Part shown: piece by piece, positions 1 to 11,000 of the stretch
Layout: every line of letters begins with the position of its first letter
How positions within the stretch are numbered: the stretch's first letter is position 1
NCBI GenBank assembly: GCA_963682055.1
Contig: OY821745.1
Span: forward strand, 20,457,342-20,521,341
Origin: Primula veris
Lineage: Eukaryota > Streptophyta > Magnoliopsida > Ericales > Primulaceae
Length of the DNA: 64,000 nucleotides
Reading direction: 5' to 3'
Position numbers and translations under genes: made by a program
Notes under the pieces: generated by a model
What the model saw: only the letters and a program-made list of their open reading frames with translations
Database searches by the model: none
Told to the model about the DNA's origin: nothing

Positions 1-179
1 ATTACCAATTACCTTTCATAAATTTCCTCTAATTCAGTAATATTATCATTGTTATTTTCTTGAACAATTTCTTCTTTGATAAGTTGTCCTGGCCATTTCT
101 CATTTTTTTTTTAGAAAAATGGGTTTCTTTGAGATTTTCATTGATAGAGTTTGTAGGTTAATTTATAATATTTATTTTA

Positions 180-716
180 GTGTTCATATCAATGATGTTG
201 CTACTGTTTTCTTTAAATCCACTAAGGCAGGGAGATCCTTTATCTTCAGAATTATTTGTGATCTGTTCAGAGGTGATTTTTACAAATATTAATGAGCTGG
301 TGAATAATGGAAGATATACACACTTCAAGATCCCTATTGGTTGTCCATACATTACTCATTTAGCATATGCTGATGATATTATTATTTTTTCTGGTTCTAC
401 TGGTAAATCAGTAAATGAAGCGAAGAAAGTGATTCTTCAATATGAAAAAGACTCTGTGCAAGAGGTAAACTATGATAAAAGTTTCTTATATTGATCTAGT
501 CACGTGTCTATTGCTCAAGCTAAGATTATGAAAGAAAAGCTGGGTATTGTATTGAACAAGCCATATTTTATTTATTTGGGGTGTAATCTTTATGCTGGAA
601 GGAAAAAAGTTATTTATTTTCATTCTATGGTGGATAAGGTGAGAGAGATGTTAAATAAATGGAAGTCCAAATGGCTGTCTATGGGATCTAAAATTACTCT
701 TATTAAAATGTGATGC
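180..716 (+). pseudogene. LINE reverse transcriptase fragment
   Basis: Two open stretches (180-494 and 504-713) read as consecutive parts of a non-LTR reverse transcriptase. The first has QGDPLS followed about 45 residues later by THLAYADDIIIFSG, the catalytic [FY]xDD box. The second has YLGCNLYAGRKK and KWLSMGSKITLIK, typical of the region after the palm in plant LINE ORF2. A TGA at about 493-495 and the frame change between them show it is dead. The family assignment rests on motif recognition. Confidence 0.8.
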
Positions 717-1048
717 AATCCATTCCTATATATATCTTATATGTAATGCAACCTCCAAAGTGTGCTACTGCTGCTATTGAAAGAGTTTTTGCTAACTTTT
801 ACTAGGGTCAAGATGAAGAAAAAAATAAATTTCATTGGGCATCTTAGAATAAAATTACTTTTCCTATAGAGGAAGCCGGTTTGGGTGTAAAAAGCTTGAC
901 TGATATTTCAAATGCTCTATCTATTAAGCTCTGGTAGAAATTTAGAAATCAAAAATCTATGTGCTTTTTATTTATGAAAAGAAAATATTGAAAGAAAATT
1001 CATCATAATCAAGCAAAGAAGGCAATCTATAATGGCACTTGGAACAGG

Positions 1049-2170
1049 ATGTTAGAAAATAGAGAAGTGGTTGAAAATAATATTGTGTCACTTGTGAGAC
1101 AAGAGAATATTAATCTAAATTGGGATAATTGGAGTGTGAATGGTATAATCAAATGCTTGAATGTGCAAGACAATGTTTTATTAGAGGACATAAGGGACAA
1201 AGGTGAATGGAAAAGAGATATTATTAACACTATTTACCCTGATAACATACATCATTATTTTGGTGTAAAATTGAGAGAACATACCTGTGGAAAAGATATT
1301 ATGGTTTGGAAGGAGATTGTGACATGGTATTTCTCAGTCAAAGTAGCATGGAACCTGTTGAGGGACAAAAGTAATATTAGTTGGGTTCACTCTCTCATAT
1401 GGGACAAAATTTTACCTCATAGAGTATCATGTTTCATGTATAGAGTTTTATTGAAGATAGTGCCTATTGATAAAAAAAAAAATCAGAGCAAATGTATTCA
1501 TGAGCTTTTATCTAAATGTGATTGTTGTAATCAAAATGAAGAGGACTAGAGCATCTGTTTGGGTATGGTCTAATTGCTCAGGCGATTTGGGCACACTTTG
1601 ACAATAAATTTGGTATTTTCTACAGTGGTCACTGTATCAGGGGAAGATGTATGAGCTGCTGGTTGCAATCAAAATCTTCTTTACAGGGTAAATGCATTAA
1701 AATAATTCCTTGTGTTATTATTTGGGGTATTTGGAAAGGAAGATGCTCAAGAAGATATGAAAGTGCTACAATGACAAAAGAGAGGATTATTCAAAATATT
1801 ATTACACAACTTTCTCAATTCATTAAATGAGATAAATCCTATGGTGTCAATGATTATATTTTCTCTGATTCTAGTAAGGTTATTACTCCTGCAATAGGAA
1901 AAATGACTAAATTGGTTTATTGGTCAAGTACGCCTTGATCTAAAATTAAAATTAATGTTGATGTTAATTTCAAACAAGATCCACACTTTTCAGATATAGG
2001 AGGTGTGGTGAGAGATTACAGAGATAGTTTTATAAAGGTTTTCTTTTTTATTGTTCATGCGGAATCTATTTTAGAAACTGAAACTCTTGCTATATTACGA
2101 GGATTATTTAGAGGAAGATGGTTTCATTATTGAAAGTGATTCTAAAAAATTGGTAAATATTCCATCCAAT
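1049..2170 (+). pseudogene. LINE ORF2 C-terminal region (zinc-binding and RNase H-like)
   Basis: The frame 1,049-1,549 carries the zf-RVT pattern of plant LINE ORF2: a SVKVAWNLL block, then SLIWDKILPHRVSCFMYRVL, then a CDCC motif. After a stop at 1,547-1,549, a separate stretch near 1,940-2,010 reads INVDVNF followed by GGVVRDYRDSF, matching the start of the RNase H-like domain (RVT_3 type) seen downstream in many plant LINEs. Several stops and frame changes lie between them, so this is a remnant. Confidence 0.7.
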
Positions 2171-2217
2171 AAAGAAAAAATGTCCTTGGACTATTTATTC
2201 TCTAATAGTCACAGGAC

Positions 2218-3540
2218 CATGGTAAACCATGTTAAAACATGGTAGATTCTGAATAGTCACAGGACCATCTTTGAGTCAAGATTCCAAGCGACAGCCGTTG
2301 TCTTTTAACACCGTATTCAAGACGCTTGAGTACATGGTATGACAAGATTCGTAACGGTATGTCGCATGACCTATTCCAAAAATGGGAGTGAATAAAAATT
2401 GGCATCAAATATTGGGGTTGAGAAAAAGGAAAACTCTTACTGGTGAAAAATGGGTTAAATGAGGATAACTCATTGGGAATTGTCCCACATTGGAAAATGA
2501 AGAGTTATTTTTACAATATATATACAAATCTATCCCATGTGGATATTAAGTTATGTGTCCATATACATGTGTGTATTAAGTGTGTACCACACACGCGCAT
2601 GCTCGTCATGCGCGCACATGCTCATCGGGAGCGGCCTCCAAGACGGGAGCGGGCCTCCTCGACGGAAGCAGGCCTCCTCGTAAGTTTTCAGCAAAGCTGT
2701 AACTGTTGCAATGAATATGAATTCATTACAGAGTTAATACTGCAGTTTCGAATTTCGAAAACTGAACTGACAGTATTAAAGTGTGACTTTAATGGCTGAG
2801 ATAATCAGCAGCATATAAATAGGCGACCCCCCACATGTCACTATAAAGCATTCTGAAATACAAGCAACACTATATATCATCTCTCTAAAATCCAGCAGCA
2901 TTACATTTTAGTCAGAGAGAGCCACCCATCAACAGCTCAACATTGACTCATCGCCAGTTTTCAGCGAGTCATCTGAGACGTTGTACCTTGGGATCGAAGC
3001 GCCAACGCAACCAGAAACCAAATATGGTTGGGCGAATATCGGTTAAGGACAGACTGTTTAACAGTCGCGTCGTCTATTTCATTTTCTGTCTTTTTTTTAT
3101 ATTCATTTCATTTCAGTAATTTAAATTCTGTAATTTGTTTTTAGTATTTCAATTTTCTGTCATTAGCTGTAATATTTCAATTCTGTTCTTATCTTTCTGT
3201 AATTTATTTAAAGTACTGTTTTAATTTTGTAATTTAATTTATGTATTTATTTCACTCGTGTAATTTATTTACAGAAACAGTCGAGCAGTTTAGTAATTAT
3301 ACTATTCTTTCTTGCAGTTTCTTTTAATTAACAAACAGTCCAGCAGTTTAGTTTTATACTATTCTGTCTGACAATTTGGTTTAATTGCAAACCAGTCCGG
3401 CAGTTTAATAACTTATATTATTCTGTCTGAAATTTTATTTATTTGCATTTATATTATGCAAGTGTCGAAATATTATATTAGAGTCACATTCCGTTTAATA
3501 GAAATAAAATTATTTATTTCTCTTCAGTCATTTCACTTTA
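2218..3540 (+). repeat. Diverged solo LTR related to copia elements A/B
   Basis: This stretch follows the A/B LTR collinearly but with heavy divergence. It shares a start like CATGTTAAAACATGG, the phrase TTCGTAACGGTAT followed by CATGACCTATTC, the GTGTGTACCACACACGCGC block, a GAGAGAGCCACCC to GTTGTACCTTGGGA block, and several CAGTCC-GCAGTTT units (about 3,270-3,400). The G-rich hexamer array of A/B is absent: a short GC-rich patch (2,620-2,680) sits in its place. No internal region or second LTR is seen, so it is a solo LTR or a fragment. Ends are approximate and no target duplication was found. Confidence 0.75.
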
Positions 3541-5074
3541 AATTATTGCTTTTACGTACATTAAAATCAACAAACAATAGAGATAACAACACTATTATAG
3601 ATGCTCTAAGATATATAAAACTTTTCTTGAAATTGAGTATCGCTAATGTTTATTGGGTGAACTGTCAAGCATGTATGCGTGTAACATGGCTTGAAGACTG
3701 TAAAACTCGAGTAAGGAAGCAGAGGCAGCTATTTTTTATTTTTGATGGGTTGCTTAGTGGTTTTTATTTTTGGTTTATCCATTCAAAGAAAACCTTGAAA
3801 AAACATAGTATAAATTTTATTTTATTTCAAAAATTATTTGTCGTTGGGATGGGATACCCGGTCCACTCGATTTATTGACATCAACTTGTAGAAGAGTTTA
3901 TATGTATTGTTAGTTCTCATGACTTTCCACAAGACTGCAGGACTAGATATAAGTTGCAAGTTTATAATGTGTAATACTTTGGTGAAAATTGTTTGGTACA
4001 TTGTTTTACTCTGGAATAAAACATTACTTTATACAATGCAATTTTGTGTGGGGATGACACGCATGTTTTTGTTACTGTTATACACTGAAAGTACTATTAG
4101 GTATGCATATGCTTATTTAGATAATAATAATTTTGGATAAATTTATTTGATTCTAAGGAATTTTAAGTTTCTAATATGGATAGAAGTTGGATTCATTCAA
4201 GTAAGAGATATCCAATAGAGTACGAGAATAGGGGGAATTTATAAGGTTTGCGCAAAACAAATATTGAATTTGATAATGATATGGTTGTATATATGTCCGT
4301 GAAGTGTGGTTGAATTTGATAATGAGCTTCCATTTGAGAAAACGAATCTAAGTCTACTAGTTAACTGACTATTAAAAGATGGAAATAAAACTAATATAAA
4401 GTACCTTTTGTGAACCAGATCTTCCATATATACTTATATATCTTCAAGCTCATCTAACAAACCGCACGTACAATGAAAGCATTTTAACACATGCCTTCTC
4501 AGATATCGATGTTACTGGTAAATCAAAAGTTTTCTACCAACATGATTAGTTGTTGTAAGACAAGTAAAACTCAGTACAAGTAAAGAATGATGAACATATC
4601 TTTTGTTGTCGGGTCTTATGCATCTAAAACGCCACCGATGGAGATGCTAGATACAATTAATCCAATTTTTTCAAGTCCGGATGTTGGAATTATTGGTAAG
4701 GAAACAACATTTCTTTTTTCTTTACATCTTTTGCTTGTGAATCTCTGTAGCCATCATACCAATTACATCATTGAATTCGCAACATGGAAAACGAACTACA
4801 GTTTTGGTAACATATATAAAAAGTAAGGCATGGAGGAAGATTAAGAGGTTAATAGATAAGCAATAGATCAATTTTGTGCTATTAGACTGACGATATTTAT
4901 TATGAGTAAACCCAATAATTCAAAATGAAGAACGAGTAAAATGACAAAACTAGTGCAATGACAAACAACTTGAAGGATGGAATGACAACTTCACACTCCA
5001 TATATTATTACTCGCTTAACAAAACACGAAAACATTATAACATGAAAGTTTCAAATAATCTTATATTTGTAGTA
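3541..5074. other. Non-coding stretch, nothing assigned
   Basis: AT-rich sequence between the solo LTR and the UGT pseudogene. The open frames here (for example 3,456-3,878, 3,907-4,140 and 4,587-4,826) show no family motif or biased composition and look like chance frames. I see no RNA gene or clear repeat boundary. Confidence 0.5.
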
Positions 5075-7190
5075 TTATTTTCGAAGAAGGGTCTCATTAA
5101 TCAACCTCTCCAAGTTACTGTAAGAAGACCCATCAACCCTTGTAGCAATATTTGCTTTTTCTTTCCATTCTAATGCTTTTTTCCTCATCTCTATCCCTTT
5201 CTCTCCCTCCATCAACTCTCTCACAAACCCTTCCACTTTCTCCCTTGTAACGCCGCCCTCAATCTCCATTTCGACTCCCCATTTCTCGCACGCATAGTGG
5301 CAGTTTGTTTGTTGCTCGGCAAAGAAAGGTCAACAAATCATAGGCACACCTTCCGACAAGGTTTCAATGGTCGAGTTCCACCCAGTGTGACAAAAATCCT
5401 CCTACAGACGGGTGGCTTAGTACTTCTTCCTGTGAGCACCTCCCGGCAAACATACCTGTTTAAATTAGAATCCAGTTTGTGCATATTAGAGTTTATAATT
5501 CCCATACCATCTATTTGAAAATCTAACTCAGAACCGTATATATTTTGCATTTTGCAGGGGAGGGAAGCAAGTGATTAAGTTATTTTTACTCTTACAAAGG
5601 TATTGACTTTCTAGACATCATTGATTAATCATTTAATTTTTTTATTTTGTAGGAATATAAATTTAATAATGGTCTTGTTGTGATATATATTTAGTGGATT
5701 GTCCACATTTGTAGCATACAATATTTTATGTATTCTTCCTTAGTGTCTTAATGGAAGTTGCAAAGGTTGATACTAAGACCATTATCTATGACTTGTAACA
5801 TTGCTCAACCTTCATTTATATAACAAATTTGAGTCTTTCACCATTGATATAGAGATACATGACTTGTTCTTCCTTTTCTATACTTTTCTTGACCTCTTAC
5901 ATTGCTTATCACATTTATATTACGGTTGAGCTAATTCGCTTATAAGAGTTCTTATATTTTCTTTGTAAAGTTGAAATATAACTTTCCAGAATAATATGCA
6001 CAGCAATCTCATTTCACTCAATTACTACCGCTAGAGTCAACCTAATATTTCCAACTCTAAGAAAGAACGAGTATGCCTAATTAAGATGAAAGACTGTGAC
6101 AATAACGTAAATATATTTTTTGTTGAAATGATGTTAACAGTAAATATTTTATTGAACTGAGCCACTTCGTAGAAACTCGTTTTGTTGTTCTATAAATATT
6201 TGATATTTCAAATCATCATTCACAACTTATTTTAAAATGTTGATTAAGTAAATTTTTGTCATTAAGCTAGAAGACAAATGGCTTGATCACCTCATTATTT
6301 TATTGTCCTACTTTCCGGCCATGTTATGAGTTTAGTCCTCTAAATGTCAGTGACTTCCATCGTGGATGTGTTTAAATTAACTTGGTGTAATTTGTAGATG
6401 CTTGATTCTATTTGTTTATTTGAGATCGGAGCCTCATTGTGGCCTGGTTCTATATTATGGAGCTGGATGTAAGCCTCTTATTTTTTCTTATATTGATCTT
6501 TACAAATACTAATGAAAACATTGATGATTTAAAGAAATGGACCACTTTCATCTAGTGACCCCGTCTCAGCAATTAAGTGATACGAAAATATACGGTTGAT
6601 GGTATTTAATTTATATATAAAGGTAATTGTAGGGATATTTCAAAATCGTTTCTTGAACATTATTCAAATAGTTACATTCATTCGCTAATGTTACATATTT
6701 TTCTTTGATATGAAACTTAATATGACGTAGGACACTCATCTGTTTTACTGTGAGTGACTGGATTCAGTTTACCAAAAATTGTTTTATCTGGGAAAGCGTT
6801 GTTGACAAAAGGGTGCTGTCACAAGTATTTTGCAGTAGAACGGAACATGAGTTATAAATCTTAAAAATATTATTCTAAGATATTTAACAAAGTTTCTTAC
6901 GTCATTTAATTGTTTTCTCAGATACCCTTTTTTTGTAGTAAAAAAGGGATAGTGTGTAAAACAATCGAACTAAGGTAAAATTCATCATCACCGAAAATAT
7001 AGGATATATATACGTACATACCTCGTTTCTTCATCACCTCCAAAAACTCCTCCGGTAACATCACGGATTCCCCAGTGACCAAATCCGGCCGAATGATCCA
7101 GAAGTAAAAATGCTTACTATCCGCTAAGCCCCATGCAAACTCGAGCATCTCTTAAGCCGATAGAACCGTAATGCTCCCAAAGTTTTACTT
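5075..7190 (-). pseudogene. UDP-glycosyltransferase (UGT85A-like) pseudogene
   Basis: Two minus-strand pieces together match the second half of a family-1 glycosyltransferase. The upstream piece (7,190 to about 7,024) reads FGSITVLSA, stop, [11 protein letters not shown], then [20 protein letters not shown]. The downstream piece (about 5,467 to 5,075) carries the donor-sugar PSPG box ([45 protein letters not shown]) and runs to a natural TAA after NETLLRK. Damage: a stop at 7,152-7,154, a 2-bp deletion at about 5,381-5,386 in the HCGWNS motif, and Trp to stop (TGA) at 5,330-5,332 in the WPFF motif. The first half of the gene is missing. About 1.56 kb separates the pieces. It lies upstream of, and opposite to, the intact gene at 8,023. 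Confidence 0.9.
5468..7023 (-). other. Intron or insertion splitting the UGT pseudogene
   Basis: This block interrupts the pseudogene between KKRG and MFAGRCSQ. On the minus strand it starts GTATGT and ends AAACAG, so it could be a spliced intron. An 8-bp direct repeat, ACATACCT on the plus strand, sits at both junctions, as a hAT-type insertion would leave. The neighbouring intact gene has no intron at this point: it reads straight through [11 protein letters not shown]. No terminal inverted repeat or coding motif was found inside. Confidence 0.5.
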
Positions 7191-7650
7191 TCTGACAAAG
7201 AAAAATAATAGTTATTTTAGCCTGAAAAATCTAGATTTAAGCTTTTTTATGAAAAAAAACTTAGATTAAGATAAAAGAGTTTTTGGTTTGGTTGAAACAC
7301 TTTTGAGTATTTGTTTTTGTAGTTTAGTTTTTTTAATTGTTCATTAATGTTTCGATTACATTACATGTGATGAAACATTTGTCTATGTTGAATTATTTTT
7401 AAAGTTGATAATTTTGTACCGTACCGTATCATTACCATACCGACTAGCGGTATGTAATGGTGCTATATACCGAATGCACGATACGGTAATTGTTATGAAA
7501 TTTTCTTCTACCACTAATTACGGTACGATAATAGTAATAAACAAAAATAACACGGTATTGTACCAACTCACGCCTAATTGGTACAATTCTCCTCGCCCTA
7601 ACTTGACCGTAAACCATTTCGTGCTTTGCATGAACCAGAAAGCATCTAGC
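7191..7650. other. Intergenic, possible small TIR-type repeat
   Basis: Between the two UGT loci. At 7,415-7,565 there are GTACCGTACCGTATCA and CACGGTATTGTACC in opposite orientation, with GCGGTAT and TACGGTA motifs between. This resembles a small non-autonomous DNA transposon, but the ends are not clear. Otherwise AT-rich with no gene. Confidence 0.3.
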
Positions 7651-7659
7651 TGTCCCGAG

Positions 7660-8022
7660 CTACATTCAAGGACATCAAAATCTCCGCAAGCCTGCCTAAT
7701 CTTTTGTACAGCTTTCTCTCTTTTATTAACTTTACATTCAATAATTAATAGTGAGGATATGAAAATAGTCATGTGTATTCACCAGTATTCAAGCCATTTT
7801 GTTTGGGTTATATTAGTATAATTTAAACAGTGCATATCTTTTTCAATCTCATAAGCATGCCCCACAACGTGAAGCTTAAGTATTGACAAATAATAGCCAA
7901 ATAAAATTTAATATTGTAGTACTTTCCTGAGTTATGGCTATAAGAGGGAAAATACTTCTCCAAGCACCGGCCATCAATTTCTAAAACAACGAAGAGAACT
8001 AAGTAAATAGTGAGAGTGAGAA
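7660..8022 (+). promoter_or_regulatory. Promoter and 5' leader of the UGT gene at 8,023
   Basis: Blocks here recur upstream of the second UGT copy: GCCTGCCTAATCTT (7,690-7,703), a GTGTATTCACCAGTATTCAA block, CATGCCCCACAACGTGAAGC (about 7,856-7,875; it contains an ACGTG core) and GGCTATAAGAGGG with TATAAG at about 7,939-7,944. The TATA-like box lies about 80 bp upstream of the ATG. Conservation between duplicated genes that otherwise differ in inserted DNA supports a promoter role. Binding factors are not known from sequence. Confidence 0.65.
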
Positions 8023-11000
8023 ATGGGTTCAACCGGCAAAATCGAAAAGCCTCACGTCGTGTGTGTGCCGTATCCCGCCCAAGGCCATGTCAACCCCATG
8101 TTGAAACTAGCAAAGCTTCTAAACTCCCGCGGTTTCCACCTCACCTTTGTCAACACGGACTATAACCACCGCCGCCTCCTTCGCTCTCGTGGTCCTGCCG
8201 CCCTAGACGGCCTCCCATCATTCCGGTTTGCCTCTATCCCTGACGGCATGCCCCAATCTGATGCTGACGTCACACAAGACATACCTTCCATATGTGAGTC
8301 CACCGCGAGGACTTGCTCCACACCGTTCTCTAAACTAGTTTCCGAGCTCAACAGGTATATGAGTCAACGTTGTTTTCAGAGTTTTAGAGACCGTAGATAG
8401 AACTTTTTTGTATCCTTGTTTGTTAACACCCTATAGGTCAGCGACACTCACAATTTATGTTGCAATTCCAAAAAAAAATTACAGTGACAAAAGAATAAAG
8501 AGGTATATACTATTATTTTAAAAACCGCGCTATATTGTGTTATATTTTGCGAAATAGCGTTTCGGCCGAAAAACGTTATGATAAACCGCTATTTGGATGG
8601 AAAAACGCTAAATTCGCTCTATAGGAACGCTATTTACGCTATAGAGGACGATATTTACGCTATAGCGGATGCTATTTACGCAATAGCAGTTGCAGTCCAA
8701 ATTTTTTTTTTTTTTTTTTTAGCAAAATTTTAATAAAATTATTGAAGGATAAAGAAAATCAAACCCCAAAACAAACAAATTAAATGCTTTCACATCTCAA
8801 GTACAATCATTTTGTGATTATTAGTTACAACTTTTTATATATATTTAGTTAATTTTTATTAGATATTCTGAATTTAATGTTATATTTATTTGTATTTAGG
8901 CTTAAAAAAAATACACCGCAAAGCGCTATGTAGCAACGCTATTTGCGTTTTTAGCGTTTCTCTAAAAAAACGATATGCTAACGATAACGCTATTTAAAAC
9001 AATGGTATATACCAGAAACATGCGCGATATTTCTATACCATATTGAAGAGTGAACAAAGTGGATGATTTAATGAACAATTTGTGAAACTTCGTATGCTTT
9101 GATGCTTATTGCAACCAAGTAGATATAATTTTGCAGGTAACGTAATGATACTTATACATGCATATATACACCTATACGATAATACTACAACTGGACAATT
9201 ACATATATGGCATATTATATTTTATGCAGAATCCGAAGTATAATTTTGATGCTACTTTTAGATATCAACATAAAACCAGATGCTACTTTATGCAATCAAT
9301 TAGACTTCATTTTAGCCTAAGCATGGTATGTGGTGCCGTTTTAGTAAACTCTGCCTTGTGGATATATTAACAGGGATGGTCCACCCGTGACTTGTATCGT
9401 GTCGGATGGGTGCATGAGTTTCACACTCGATGCTGCAGCGGAGTTCCAGATTCCGGAGGTACTGTTTTGGACCCCGAGCGCCTGTGGGGTGTTGAGTTAT
9501 ACACAGTATAAGTATCTAGTGGAAAGAGGGCTTACCCCACTCAAAGGTAACTTTTGATCTCTAAATTTGTAGAGTGAAGTACAATAATATTGGTCCCGGA
9601 AAAAAAAATTGTTTAAACAATAGGGCTGGTCTCCGTTTTAACTATGAAGACCAGATTTGTGCTCCTTTGTACTTTTACTTCTGGAATTAACTAGTTCGAT
9701 ACTTAAATTCAATTATTTAGTGAACACTCTTCCAGTTAAATAAAGATACACTTCTTAAAAAATTTAAAAAATTGAATTTTCGATTTTATTTAGCATTAGA
9801 TCTCAGTTATACTTTAAGATGGAAATATCACAAAAAGAAGTCAACATATGTATACTACGTCCAAGTTGGCGTTCATTATTTACAATGTCTGACTTTATTG
9901 ATGACGAATACAATTAAATAATGATAATGACGTGTATATATAGTTTGTGGTTATATAATAGTACTGCTACTTCTATGCGTTTGGTTTTCTAGAACAGTTA
10001 ATGCAATGAATTTAATATTTAAATTGAAGCAAAAGTCGAAGAAGTCTTATTGTTTAATTGACCATCCATCGATCAAAACATCATGCTAATGGAAATTAAA
10101 CATCTAGCCATATGCCAATTATAAATCGAATATTTTGGTAACGTATCTATTATCACTTAGATCTAAATTGTACGACTAAAATTCAAAAAATTAATGGTGA
10201 ACTTGCAATAGAAATATCCCAACGTTGTTATCTTTTCTAATTGATTTTCATAACATTTTACAACATCGTATTTATCAGTCATAAATTATAATAAGGTATA
10301 ACAAAATATTATCTTTTTATTTATAAGATAATAAAAAAATCATAAGGGCTTCCTTTTAATTGTTTGAACTACTACTGACCCTTTTATTGATTTTCCATTG
10401 TATTTTATTGTTTTGTGAAACTTTTTATGTAGCTCTTATATTGAAATTGGTGGAGAGTTTTAGGATCTCTTAAATATAGAGACTCTTCTATGATAAAACA
10501 AAAGCGTTAAAAAAAAAAACCTTTGAAAATAAATAAATTAAGATGGACTTTTTATGTAACCTTTAATTTTGGTAACAAGGAGGGCCGAGAACTTTCGGTA
10601 CTATAAAAGAGAGACGGAACACTAGGAATTAAAGATCAAATTAGATTCTCATTATTCTTCATTCAGTAAATACAATAAATTTTTTATTTGTTTTGCAAAA
10701 TCAATCTATAGGCGGGCAACAAGCCCAATATGTTCCATGGGGTGTTGTATCCATTTAAGTTTTCTTTCCATGTGGCATATCATTAGTGATATGTGAAAGG
10801 TGGGTAAGCTCAATCTATATCCCGACTGATTACTTTTAAAAGTGAAAAAAAAATCCCGATCCGACCCGATAAAAGTCCGGACTCAATTTTTTCGGAATCC
10901 TGTACGGTCGGGATACGTTTATCCCGAATCTCCCAACATTTTATTTTATTTTACGACAAAGTCATTTTTTATTAACAATTTTTATTTGATAAATCTAAAC

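Larger units (their letters stand above)
130..2170 (+). mobile_element. Decayed LINE (non-LTR retrotransposon), 3' part
   Basis: Pieces of a plant L1-type ORF2 lie in the expected order on the plus strand, in shifting frames with many stops. They are a reverse transcriptase core with a YADD box near 365-380, the following thumb/connection region (about 504-716), a zinc-binding RVT region (1,049-1,549) and an RNase H-like segment (about 1,940-2,170). The endonuclease and ORF1 are not in the window, so the copy is 5'-truncated or starts upstream. No poly-A tail is visible: the relic meets LTR-like sequence near 2,200. It is not functional. Confidence 0.8.

Noticed and set aside
2443..2799. 118-codon frame in the solo LTR
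   Set aside because: It crosses the LTR block GTGTGTACCACACACGCGC and GC-rich patch shared with A/B non-coding LTR sequence, with no protein family motif.
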